This document shows positions 8,769 through 18,100 of a stretch of 23,102 bases of DNA, piece after piece. Position numbers and translations under genes: made by a program. Every line of letters begins with the position of its first letter. Within the stretch, counting starts at the first letter, position 1. The notes under the pieces were generated by a model that saw only the letters and a program-made list of their open reading frames with translations, had not been told where the DNA came from and searched no databases. This DNA comes from JAKORR01 sp964608495 (lineage in GTDB: Bacteria > Armatimonadota > Zipacnadia > Zipacnadales > FEN-943): NCBI GenBank assembly GCA_964608495.1, contig CAZSOQ010000069.1, positions 1 to 23,102 on the forward strand. Reading direction: 5' to 3'.

Positions 8769-9642
8769 CAAGCTGCTCTTCGACCCGAGTCGTCTTGAGC
8801 ATGTCGTAGACGGCCGCCGGATCTTCCGACCCCTGCCGGACCGGACCTTGGTCCGCCTGGGGCATCCGCTGATCGCCCACGCCACGAATGTCTACCGCCG
8901 CCACCTATGGATGGGCGGGACGCAGCGGCCCGGCCTGTCCCGCCTCTGCTGCCGGTCCACCGACCTAGGTGGGGTCGCCGATGCAGTCCTGGTTGCCTAC
9001 CTGTTCGCGCAAGCGGTCAATGGCCTGGGCGAGACAGTCCACCAGGAACTGGTGGAGTTGCCCTTGCTGGCTGCTGGCCGACAGCTCAGGCTGGCCCAGC
9101 CCGAGTGGTGGCATGAGGTGCGGCGCCAGCCCCGGCAGACCCTGGAAGCCGACTCAGCCGGGATCCGCTCCCGGCTGCAGGAACTCTGGCCCCGCCACCG
9201 CCAGCAGCTTGAGGACCTTACCGCGGACCGGCGCTCGGCTCTTGAGGGTACCCTTCGCGACCTCGCCGCGCAGGCCCTGGCCGAGGAGACTCGCCGTCAG
9301 CAGGAGGTCTTCGACCATGCTGTTCGTGAGGCCCGGGAGGAACTCCAGAAGCGGACAAAGGGCGACCTCCAGCGCAAGATCCGGAGGCTGCGCAGGAGGG
9401 CCGAGGAGCTCGAAGGCCAGCTCATCCTCGCCCTCGGAATGAGGACGGAGAGGGCCCACATCGAGCGGCAGATAGCCCAGCTCGAAGAGCTTGCCCGCCA
9501 GACAGAGGAGCAACTCCAGCAGCGCCTTGAGCAGATCGAGGACGAGCGCACCCGCGTTCTCGAGCAGGTCCTGCCGCAGCGGTTCAGCGTTGAGCGCATC
9601 TACCTGTGGCCCGCAGCGGTTGAGTACCTGGTGCACGGGTAG
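8764..9642 (+). CDS. drmD: Stand-alone C-terminus of a DrmD-like SNF2 helicase (probable 5'-truncated remnant)
   Basis: 292 residues. In DISARM, DrmD is a SNF2-type helicase of roughly 1000 residues; from memory its C-terminal third has the pattern seen here: 'LVRLGHPLIAHATNVYRRHLW' (two parts: LVRLGHPLIAHA, TNVYRRHLW), then a beta region on arginine-rich strands, 'RLQELWPRH', a long Lys/Arg/Glu-rich coiled coil (about 140-275) and a closing 'RIYLWPAAVEYLVHG'. No Walker A, DEAH or helicase motif VI is present, and an in-frame stop at 8752-8754 closes the frame just upstream. There is no Shine-Dalgarno before the ATG at 8764, as expected for a gene that lost its 5' part. The methylase follows almost directly (a GTG two bases after the stop). 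It could be expressed as a coiled-coil protein, but a remnant is likelier. Confidence 0.65.
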   Translation: MAKLLFDPSRLEHVVDGRRIFRPLPDRTLVRLGHPLIAHATNVYRRHLWMGGTQRPGLSRLCCRSTDLGGVADAVLVAYLFAQAVNGLGETVHQELVELPLLAAGRQLRLAQPEWWHEVRRQPRQTLEADSAGIRSRLQELWPRHRQQLEDLTADRRSALEGTLRDLAAQALAEETRRQQEVFDHAVREAREELQKRTKGDLQRKIRRLRRRAEELEGQLILALGMRTERAHIERQIAQLEELARQTEEQLQQRLEQIEDERTRVLEQVLPQRFSVERIYLWPAAVEYLVHG

Positions 9643-9674
9643 ACGTGGGGCGAGCATCGGCAGACGGGGAGGCA

Positions 9675-10539
9675 ATGCCGTTGGCACAAGCGCAAGGCGA
9701 CGATCACGCCCTGAAGTGGTGGTATGAGCTACGCCACTGGGGCATGGTCGTCTCGCCCTCGGTCATGCAGGACTTCTTCGCCGAACTGCCCGCCCTGCCG
9801 GGCCCGCAGTACCGTAACCTGCGCGAGGCCTTCGCCGCCCTTGAGCACGAGGTCGAGCGGCACCGCCAGAAGAACCGTCCCGACTTGCCGAGCGACACCG
9901 TTCGCGAGTTCGCGGACGCCCTGTTCACCGACTTCCTCGGCCACTCGCGCGAGCAGTGGCTCAAGGAACAACAGGTCCCGGCCGAGCTCAAGACCCAGGG
10001 CCCCGGCGGCCAGCTCCTTCGCCCCAACCGCGTCCTGCTCGCCTCACCGGGCGGCCCACCCCGACTCCTGGTCATGCTGGATCTCGCCCGCCACGTGGGC
10101 CGTGGCCGTGGGCACCATGCGTACGCGAACCTCGTCACCCTCCTCCAGGATACCGGCGTTCCGCTCGGCATACTCACCAACGGGCTCCAGGTCCGCCTTG
10201 TCTACGCCGGCTCCCAGGCCGACGCCTGGGTCGAGTGGGAGGTAGCCGAATGGTTCGAGAGCGCCGAGGGCCGCCGTCCGCGTCATCATGCGCCTGGTCG
10301 TTGTTCTCTTTGCCCAAGCCCGCGAGCTTCCGGTCCCTCGCACGGCAGGCGCCGAGGCCCAGGAGCTGTACGCGCAGAACTACGGCCTCGACGGTCTGTG
10401 GCGCTGGTTCGAGGACATGCACCGCCAGGGCCGCACCGAAAGCTGGCCCCACCGCACCTGGGCCTGGCGCCGCATTCTCGCCCTCTTCACTCTCATCTAC
10501 TCCGGCAGCGACGCACCCCAGCTCCCGATGACCGCCTAG
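9675..10539 (+). pseudogene. drmMI: N-terminal part of a DrmMI-like adenine methylase, frameshifted and closed by an amber codon
   Basis: Frame of 9675 encodes the N-terminal domain of a DISARM-type methylase (MPLAQAQGDDHALKWWYELR at the start, then 'LGHSREQWLKEQQVP', 'NRVLLASPGGPP', 'PLGILTNGLQVRLVY', 'EWEVAEWFESAEG'). Near 10266-10288 the coding signal jumps by one base into the frame of 10288, which continues sensibly as 'VRVIMRLVVVLFAQARELP', 'LYAQNYGLDGLWRWF' and 'WAWRRILALFTLIYSG' and ends at TAG 10537-10539. The next codons read GGELFQPGD, as in related proteins where the motif runs through uninterrupted, so the amber most likely replaced a Tyr codon. ATG 9675 has GGGGAGG only two bases ahead; GTG 9645, two bases after the previous stop, is an alternative. 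The total length from 9675 to 14256 is 3n+1, fitting one inserted base. Confidence 0.7.
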
Positions 10540-10596
10540 GGTGGCGAGCTCTTCCAGCCCGGCGATCCCGCCAGTGAAGACCCCGTCCTCCGCGCC

Positions 10597-13500
10597 GTGG
10601 CGTGCCTTGAGGACCCGCGCGTCCGCATGACGGACGACGATGTCCACGGCCTCCTCCGCAACCTGCGCATGGGTGAGGTGCGCCTGCCCCAAGGCCGCGT
10701 CCGCGCCCCCGTGGACTTCCGCGACTTCCAGGCCGAGTACATCGGCATCATCTACGAGGGGCTTCTCGACTACCAGCTTCGCCGCGCCCCCGAGGCCATG
10801 CTCACGCTCAACCTCGGCGAGCAGCCTTTGCTTCCCCTGAGCTACCTGGAGAGCCTTTCCGACAACGAGCTCCGCGATCTCCTCCGCAAGCTGGCCAAGG
10901 AGAAGTCGGCTCCGGCCGCCGAGGAAGAGGAGGGAAGCGACGAGGAGGACGAGGAGTCTGAGGCCGACGGTTCGCCCGAAAGGCAGGCCGAGCCGAAAGA
11001 GGAGGACGACGAGGAGTCCGACGACACCGACGAGGAGCCCCTGGAGCCCGACGCCGAGGAGGACGAGGAGTGCCGGCGCATCACCGCCTTCGCCCAGCGC
11101 ACCGTCCAACTTCTCGGCTGGGTGCGCAAGCCCCGCGGCCGCAAGCAGCAGGACCAGTGGCGCCTGCAGCGTGAAGTCGCGCGCCTGGCCCCGCGCCTGA
11201 TCGCCCAGACGTACTGCCCTGGCGAGTTCTACATCGCTCGTTCCCTCGGCATCCGCAAGGGCACCGGTACCTTCTACACCAGGCCCGCCCTGACCGTCCC
11301 TACCGTCCGGCGCACCCTTCAGCCCCTCGTCTACGCCGACGGCCAGAACGGCCGACCAGTGCCGCATCCACCCGAGCACATCCTCGGCCTCAGGATCTGC
11401 GATCCGGCGATGGGTTCAGGCTCCTTCCTTCTCGCGGCCCTGCGCTACGTGACCGAGGGCCTGTACCGCGCCGTCGAGCACTACGGCTGCCTGGACCCGC
11501 AGCCCAATCGTGGCATCACCGTCCTGCGGATTCCCGCCGGCGCCGACCGCGAAACGGCCCTAGCATTCGACGAGGTACCGGCCCTCCCCGCCGACGAGGA
11601 GTTCCGGAGGATGCTCATCTCGCGCCTCCGCCGCCATGTCGTCGAGCGCTGCGTCTACGGCGTTGACATCAACCCCGTCGCCGTCGAGCTTGCCCGCCTC
11701 AGCCTGTGGATCGAGACGATGGACCCCAACCTGCCCTTTGAGTTCCTCGACCACAAGCTCAAGGTCGGCAATTCCCTCGTCGGCTGCTGGCTCGATCGTG
11801 TCCTGGATTACCCCATCCTCGCCTGGGACCGGGAGGGCGGCGACGGCCAGAAGGGCCCGCAGACTAGACGAATCAAGGAGGTCTTCAAGCGGGCGAAGGC
11901 CGAGCTGGCCGAGCTTCTCGAGGAGCGCCACGGCCAGATGTCCCTCCCCATTGACGGCGAGACCCTTGAGGCCGAGGACATCACGGACATAGTCGCCCGG
12001 GCGCCCGAGCGCTTCGCCGAGCTGCACCGTGCTCCCCTCGAACGTGCCGACGAGGCCGAGCGGCTATACCGCGAGATGCTCTCCGACCCCGCGGTCGCGG
12101 CTCTCAGGCATGCCTGCGACCGCTGGTGTGCCGTCTGGTTCTGGCCTGTTGACCCCGAGGCCGAGGACCGGCCCCTGCTTACTCCCCGCGCCTTCTATAG
12201 CCGCGACGACGAGATGGATGCCCTTGTGGCCGCCGTTGCCCGCGAGCAGCGCTTCTTCCACTGGGAGATCGAGTTCCCCGATGTCTTCACGCCCGAACGC
12301 CAGGGCTTCGATGCCATGCTCGCCAACCCGCCTTGGGAGACCATGAAGCCGGTCAGCCAGGAGTTCTTCACCGAGTACGATCCCGTCTATCGCACCCGCG
12401 GCAAACAGGAAGCGCTGCGCGAACAGGGCGAGCTTTTCGCCCAGGACAGCGCCATACAGCGCCGATGGCTTGACTATAGTGCGCACTTCCGCGCGATGAG
12501 CAACTGGGTGTCCAGTGCCGCCCACCCCTTCGACGCCTCCCTTGCGCGCGGGAAGCAGGGCGATCGGCTCAAGCGGCAGTGGGAGCGCGCCCGCAGACAG
12601 CACCTGGGCCTGGCCGCTTCCGACCATCCCTTCCGCCATCAAGGCTCCGCCGACCTGAACACCTTCAAGATGTTCTCCGAGTTGATGTGGCACGCACTGC
12701 GAGGCGGGGGCAGGCTCGGCGTAATCCTGCCGTCGGCCATCTACTCCGACTACGGGTCCCAGGACCTGAGGCGCCTATTCCTGGAACATGGTGACTGGGA
12801 GTGGCTCTTCGTCTTCGAGAACCGGCGGCGCATATTCCCGGTACACGGGTCGTACAAGTTCGGCCCGGTCATCGTCGCCAAAGGCCGGCGGACAGAAGCG
12901 CTTCGTGCAGCCTTCATGCGTCGGGATGTGCGGGATTGGGAGCGCGCGGAGGAGTTGGCGAGCCGGATAGCTCCGGCACAGATCCGTCGCTTCAGCCCGA
13001 GCAGCCTATCCGTGATGGAGCTGAAGACGCCCCGCGAAGTCGAGATCTGCGAGCGTATCTACGCCGATCATCCGCTGCTCGGCAGCGATGAGTGGGGCGT
13101 GAGGTCCACCACGGAGTTCCACATGACCAACGACTCCCACCTCTTCCACCGCGTGCCGGATATGGAGGCGCGCGGCTACCGCCCGGACGGCTATGGCCGC
13201 TGGATCAACCCCGACGGCGACATCGCCCTGCCATTGTACGAGGGGCGGATGATAGGCCAGTTCGACTTCAGTCAGAAGGAGTGGGTGTCCGGCTCCGGGA
13301 GAACGGCTGTCTGGCCCTACCTCACCTGGAACGAAAAGGCTCTCAGCCCGCACTTCCTGATGTCGGCCGACACGTACGGCAACTCCCCGAAGCCGGCACA
13401 CGCCCTCAAGCTCGCGCTAATGGACATCACTTCAACGACCAACACCCGAACAGCAGTGGGCTCATTGGTGCCGGACCGCCCGTGCAATCACACCATTGCG

Positions 13501-14256
13501 GTGCTGACGACGCCGGGCCGGGGCGCTCCATGCACACTGATGCTTCCGGCCGTCGTGTGCTCCCTGGCCTCCGACTTCGTGCTCCGGCGCCGCATCGCCG
13601 GCGTTCACCTCAGCTTCTGCTTCCTTGAAGAGACCCCGGGCCCGGCACCTGCGGCCTCGGCATCATCCTCCCCGCTCGCCCTACCCAGCGCCCGGCTCAC
13701 GTTCATCCACCGGCTGTTCTCCCCGCACTGGCTCGAGCTGCGCGATCGGCTGGCCATGTTGGGCCTGGCCATCGGCGGCTTGCCCTGGCATGGGCTCTGG
13801 GCCGTGGACCTGGCCGAGCGCCTGCGGCTTCGCGCCTTCCTCGACGCCGTGGTTGCCGAGCTCTACGGCCTTTCTTGGGGAGACATGGAGTACATCGTCT
13901 GCGGCGAGGGAGGCAACTTCGAAACGGGTCCCGACGAGAGCGATCCCGTGGGCTTCTGGCGCGTGGACAAGAAGCACCCCTGGCAGTTCCGCCATACCTA
14001 CCTGACCCTGGTGGCCTTCCGCGAGCTCAAGCACGTGGGGCTGGAGGAGTTCTGCCGCTGGAGCGCCCTGCCGCCGAAGTGGGCGCCGATCCTGGCGGAC
14101 AGCGAGGACATCTACCTCTGGCGTCTGCCGCCGGAAGCCGAGGCCTACTGGGCCGAGCAACAGGACTACGAATGGCACCCGCGGGAAGGCTGGTCTCACT
14201 GCGAACTCCACGCCCTCAACGTCCTCAACCCCCACGACCAGGTACCGGTGGAGTGA
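10597..14256 (+). CDS. drmMI: DrmMI-like N6-adenine DNA methylase, main part (class Eco57I/type IIG fold)
   Basis: 1219 residues from a GTG at 10597 (frame open from 10540). It contains the SAM-binding motif DPAMGSGSFL (Asp269) and the adenine methylase motif NPPW (577-580), so the catalytic domain is complete. N-terminal residues 10-100 finish the helical domain shared with the preceding fragment ('FQAEYIGIIYEGLLDYQL'). Residues about 109-158 form a striking acidic, low-complexity linker. The C-terminal part (about 900-1219) has the usual 'ITSTTNTRTAVGSLVPDR' and 'LDAVVAELYGLSWGDMEYIV' elements, probably target recognition. In DISARM the methylase marks self DNA. It may still be translated by restart at 10597 or 10627, but no strong Shine-Dalgarno precedes these. 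It ends 108 bases before the toxin-antitoxin pair. Confidence 0.82.
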   Translation: MACLEDPRVRMTDDDVHGLLRNLRMGEVRLPQGRVRAPVDFRDFQAEYIGIIYEGLLDYQLRRAPEAMLTLNLGEQPLLPLSYLESLSDNELRDLLRKLAKEKSAPAAEEEEGSDEEDEESEADGSPERQAEPKEEDDEESDDTDEEPLEPDAEEDEECRRITAFAQRTVQLLGWVRKPRGRKQQDQWRLQREVARLAPRLIAQTYCPGEFYIARSLGIRKGTGTFYTRPALTVPTVRRTLQPLVYADGQNGRPVPHPPEHILGLRICDPAMGSGSFLLAALRYVTEGLYRAVEHYGCLDPQPNRGITVLRIPAGADRETALAFDEVPALPADEEFRRMLISRLRRHVVERCVYGVDINPVAVELARLSLWIETMDPNLPFEFLDHKLKVGNSLVGCWLDRVLDYPILAWDREGGDGQKGPQTRRIKEVFKRAKAELAELLEERHGQMSLPIDGETLEAEDITDIVARAPERFAELHRAPLERADEAERLYREMLSDPAVAALRHACDRWCAVWFWPVDPEAEDRPLLTPRAFYSRDDEMDALVAAVAREQRFFHWEIEFPDVFTPERQGFDAMLANPPWETMKPVSQEFFTEYDPVYRTRGKQEALREQGELFAQDSAIQRRWLDYSAHFRAMSNWVSSAAHPFDASLARGKQGDRLKRQWERARRQHLGLAASDHPFRHQGSADLNTFKMFSELMWHALRGGGRLGVILPSAIYSDYGSQDLRRLFLEHGDWEWLFVFENRRRIFPVHGSYKFGPVIVAKGRRTEALRAAFMRRDVRDWERAEELASRIAPAQIRRFSPSSLSVMELKTPREVEICERIYADHPLLGSDEWGVRSTTEFHMTNDSHLFHRVPDMEARGYRPDGYGRWINPDGDIALPLYEGRMIGQFDFSQKEWVSGSGRTAVWPYLTWNEKALSPHFLMSADTYGNSPKPAHALKLALMDITSTTNTRTAVGSLVPDRPCNHTIAVLTTPGRGAPCTLMLPAVVCSLASDFVLRRRIAGVHLSFCFLEETPGPAPAASASSSPLALPSARLTFIHRLFSPHWLELRDRLAMLGLAIGGLPWHGLWAVDLAERLRLRAFLDAVVAELYGLSWGDMEYIVCGEGGNFETGPDESDPVGFWRVDKKHPWQFRHTYLTLVAFRELKHVGLEEFCRWSALPPKWAPILADSEDIYLWRLPPEAEAYWAEQQDYEWHPREGWSHCELHALNVLNPHDQVPVE

Positions 14257-14296
14257 CGAAGCCCGGCGGGGTCGGTAGGTAAGCCTGAAGACCGCG

Positions 14297-14325
14297 TTGA
14301 CCTTAACCTGCCCGTGTGGTAAGAT
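14297..14325 (+). promoter_or_regulatory. Sigma-70-type promoter of the toxin-antitoxin pair, with possible operator
   Basis: TTGACC (14297-14302) and TAAGAT (14320-14325) are separated by exactly 17 bases, a good housekeeping promoter and the most AT-rich spot in the island. Related half-sites surround it: CTTAACC at 14303-14309, GGTAAG at 14318-14323 and CTTAC at 14341-14345. These inverted repeats could bind the AbrB-type antitoxin for autoregulation, which is usual for such modules but is inference here. Confidence 0.6.
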
Positions 14326-14364
14326 AAGAACACATTTCGGCTTACGAAGGCCAGGAGACGAGCG

Positions 14365-14616
14365 ATGGTAGAAACCATAAAGGTCAGCAGCAAGGGTCAG
14401 ATCGTGATTCCCAAGCACCTGCGCGAGGATCTGGACATCCAGGCGGGAGACGAACTCCTCGTCATGCGCAACGGGCAGATACTGGTCATGGTCAAGCGCC
14501 CCAGCAGCTATGTAGACGCGCTCAGCGGGCTGGGGCGTCGTGTATGGCAGGGCGTTGATGTGCAGCAATACCTTGACGAGTCGCGTGAAGACCGCGAAGA
14601 GCCGGAGGCCCGCTGA
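14365..14616 (+). CDS. AbrB/MazE-type antitoxin (SpoVT-AbrB domain)
   Basis: 83 residues. The N-terminal 46 form a swapped-hairpin DNA-binding domain with the signature 'KVSSKGQIVIPKHLREDLDI' and 'GDELLVMRNG'. The C-terminal 37 residues are charged and should wrap the toxin. An AGGAG at 14353-14357 lies 7 bases before the ATG. Its stop overlaps the start of the PIN toxin by one base (TGATG), so the pair is translationally coupled. Antitoxins of this type repress their own operon by dimer binding at the promoter. Intact, with no sign of decay, in contrast to the genes around it. Confidence 0.92.
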   Translation: MVETIKVSSKGQIVIPKHLREDLDIQAGDELLVMRNGQILVMVKRPSSYVDALSGLGRRVWQGVDVQQYLDESREDREEPEAR

Positions 14617-15116
14617 TGCCCTCGTCTGCTGGACGCGGACCAGGTGGATTGCGGCGGCGCCTCGCCCAGGCGGGGCGCGTCGGCCTGGACAGCATGGTGT
14701 TCATGTATCTGCTACAGGAGACGCCCGCGTACGTCGCACTGGCGAGGGAGGTGCTTGAGACCATCGAGAAGGGGAAGTGCGAGGGTGTCGTGGCGGTTGT
14801 CAGCATGGCGGAGATACTGACGCGGCCGGCCCAGTTCGAGGCTGCCGACGTGGCCCAGGCCTATCTCGGGCTGATAGCAGGCTTCCCGCACCTCGAAGTG
14901 GTGCCTGTGGGTACTGAGCAGGCGTGGCGGGCCGCTGAGCTGCGTGGGGCAGCGCTGCGGGCCGGGCGGGCCTTGCGCAGCATGGATGCCCTGGTACTCG
15001 CCACCGCCGAGCTGGCGGGCGCCACGGCCGTGGTGAGCAATGACAGACGCTTACGGGGCCTGCCGATGGGCCCCGACGTGATAGCCCTGGATGACTTTGC
15101 CGCGTCCGACGGGTGA
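14616..15116 (+). CDS. PIN-domain ribonuclease toxin (VapC family)
   Basis: 166 residues. The four acidic active-site positions of PIN nucleases are all present: Asp25 (VGLDSMVFMYLL), Glu66 (VSMAEIL), Asp124 (RSMDALVLATA) and Asn142/Asp143 (VVSNDRRL). VapC toxins cut tRNA or rRNA when free of antitoxin. About 20 residues precede the PIN fold because the start overlaps the antitoxin stop; no better start lies between. The stop is 18 bases before the helicase ATG, so the toxin and the helicase probably share a transcript. Its position between two defence genes suggests either an addiction module protecting the island or a chance insertion. Confidence 0.9.
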   Translation: MPSSAGRGPGGLRRRLAQAGRVGLDSMVFMYLLQETPAYVALAREVLETIEKGKCEGVVAVVSMAEILTRPAQFEAADVAQAYLGLIAGFPHLEVVPVGTEQAWRAAELRGAALRAGRALRSMDALVLATAELAGATAVVSNDRRLRGLPMGPDVIALDDFAASDG

Positions 15117-15134
15117 TCCAGGGGAGGCAGAGCG

Positions 15135-18100
15135 ATGCCGCTCAACCCGGTCACCTTTGCCGCGCAAGTAAACCAAGACTTCATCCGCTACCAGCTAACG
15201 GCCTTCCCGATCGCGGACGAGCGGTTGCACGAGCAGGTGCGATCGCAGCTTGAGGGCCACGGCATGGCGGGGTGTCCCCTCATGAAGGGGCCCTACGTCT
15301 CCCTCGCCAAGGCCTTCCGCTTCGGCCACAGCCTGCAGCGACTGTCGGAGGCGGGCGTGGTGCCTCCCGCGTTGCCTGCCCTGTCACCGTATCCCGATCT
15401 GTTCGCCCACCAGGACAAGGTGCTCGCGGCCGCGCAGGCCGGGCATCACGTCCTCGTGACCACGGGGACCGGCTCGGGCAAGACGGAAGCTCTCCTGTAC
15501 CCGATCCTGGACTGGTGCCTGCGGCTGCGCGACGGGCCTCCTCGGATACTGCTCACGAACCCCTACCAGCTTGAGTTCCTCATCACGAGACCGCGGGACC
15601 TGCCGATGTTCGCCGGTGCGCCACTACGCTTCATCGTCGTGGACGAGGCGCACAGATACAGCGGAGCGCTTGGGGCGGAAGTGTCCTGCCTGATCAGGCG
15701 ACTCCGTGCGGTCGCTGACAAGGGGCCAGACGAGGTCGTGTGCATGGGGACCTCGGCGACTATCGCGGGAGAGGGGAGCGAGGAACTGGCGCGGCGGTTC
15801 GTGCATCGGTTCTACGGGGTAGACCCGGAGCGCATTGAGGTGGCAGCGGAGGAGTATATCGAGCACGAGTGGCCGGCCCAGGAGTACCTGCCGCCGGACG
15901 AACCACCCGACACGGTCGAACTGCTCGAGCGTATCGTGCACGCGGTGAGCGACGAGGATGGCTGCGAGGTACTCGCGGCAGCCGAGGAGCTGGCCGGCCA
16001 GGAAGCACCCCCCGACGCCGATTGGCGAGAGGCGCTCTACTCCCTGCTGGCGCGCAACCGGTACACGCGGGAGGTGTGCCAGGTCCTCGCGGGGCCAAGG
16101 GACCTGAGCGAGGCCGCTCTCCAGATGCAGACCCGGGTCGGTCGTCGGGCCCTAGACGCCGGCCAACAGGAACTGCGACAGCGCTGTGAGGCCGAGCTCC
16201 TGTGCTACTTGACCCTGGGCGCGGCAGCCCGGCAAGAGGACAACATACTTCTCAGGCCCAAGATCCACTACTTCGTCTCGGGTCTCGAGGGCGTGGTTGC
16301 CGTCTTCCCGCCGGGCGAGGAACAACCGAGTCTATACCTGGCCGAGCGCTACGCGCTCGAAGAGCACCCAGAATCGCAGCCGGAAGCCATCTTCCCTGTA
16401 CTCGTGTGCAAGACGTGCGGCCAGCACTACTTCGAGGCCTATCTGGTCGGCTGGGCAATTGGCGAGGGCGAGCCCCAGGGTGGGATAGCCGAGCAGGACA
16501 ACGTGGTGTGGGAGGCAGTGCCGAGGGAGACCGGCGGCCGTGCTGTCTTCACCGACCGGTTCCTGCCCGAGGAGGCCGAGCTGGAGGAACTCGGGCAAGC
16601 CGGTTCTGGAACGAGGCGGGTGGACCGTCACCGTCGCGAGATGTGGGTGTGCCGTTTCTGCGGCGCCTTGCACGGTCTCGCGGGGGAGGACTGTCGCGCG
16701 CCCAAGTGCCAGCGGCGCAGGGCCCTGGTGAGGGTCTGGGTGCTGACCAACGCTGAGGATGGACAGATCACCGCCTGTCCGGCATGCGGCCAACGCGGAG
16801 GCCGGCACGGGGACAGATGGTGCGAGCCAATGAGGCCCGTCCGCGCAGTAGCCGTGGCCGATGTTCACGTCCTGGCTCAGAACATGCTCAACACCGCTCC
16901 CGACGAACGCCAGCAGAAGCTCCTTGTCTTCGCCGACAATCGCCGGGAGGCAGCGTTCCAGGCGGGTTGGATCCTTGACCACGCGCGGCGATACCGCCTG
17001 CGACACCTGTTTCACCAGCATCTCCACGCCGCGGCCGGCCCGGTGTCGATTGGGGACCTGGCCGAGGCTGTCAGCAGGCAGCTAGAGCAAGACAGTGACC
17101 TCGCGGCTGCGCTCGTGCCTGAGGTCGTCGAGGCCGTGAGGCCCGAGAGATTCAGCCAGGAGTACCCGAAGGAGCTGAGGTACTTCCTGCGCCTGCTGGT
17201 GCTGCGCGAGATAGCCACCTCCTTCCGCCAGCGCGAAGGGCTCGAGCCGTGGGGCCTCATGCGTGTTGACTACTACGGAGTGTCGCCGGACCAGCCAAGG
17301 GTCAGACGATGGGCAGAACAGCTCGGCCTAACGCCGGACCAGGTAGCCGACGGGATCGGGAACCTGCTGGACGTCTGGCGCCGCAACCGGCACCTGTATG
17401 ACGAGACACGTCTGTTCTCGAAGTCCTGGCTGGAGGGCGACAGAGAGATCCAGGCTGGCTACATACCGTACCTAGACGTGCCGCCCAAGGGCCTCAGGTT
17501 CGATCAGCCGAGCGGTCAGCGGAGCCCCTACGTTGTGCCCTTGACCTCGGCGCGCGGCCGAACCGGGGCCGAGCAGATCGTTGCAGGCTGGGGTCTCTCC
17601 GGTGAGCAGGCAGCCGGGTTCCTCGAGGAGCTCTGGGATTGGCTCATCAACGAGGCAGTCGTGCTCGCCCGCGTGGACCTAACGAGCAGCGCGGGCAAGG
17701 TCCTGGCCCGTGCCCAGGGCGTCTACCAGGTCGCGGCTGACCACCTGGGCCTGGTGTCTCACGAGACTCGGTTCGTATGCAGCACGTGTCATCGCGTGCA
17801 TGCACGGCCCACCCCACGGCTGGTATGCACGGGGTGGCAGTGTGGCGGCACGCTCCGCGAGGAGCCGCCGCCCTCGCAAGACTACAACGTCAGGCTACTG
17901 CGACAGCCCTTCGCTATGCTCAGGGCCCAGGAGCACTCCGGGCAGGTCCCCGGCCACCTTAGGGAGCAGTACGACAGGGAGTTCAAGAAGGAGCCGCCTG
18001 GCGCGGTCAACTGCCTCGTAGCCACGCCAACGTTGGAGCTTGGTGTGGACATCGGCGACCTGGACATGGTCCTAATGCGCAACGTGCCGCCCACCCCGGC

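Noticed and set aside
10262..10300. Programmed frameshift in the methylase
   Set aside because: No classic slippery heptamer or clear downstream stimulator is seen, and an amber codon follows in the new frame, so decay or error is simpler.
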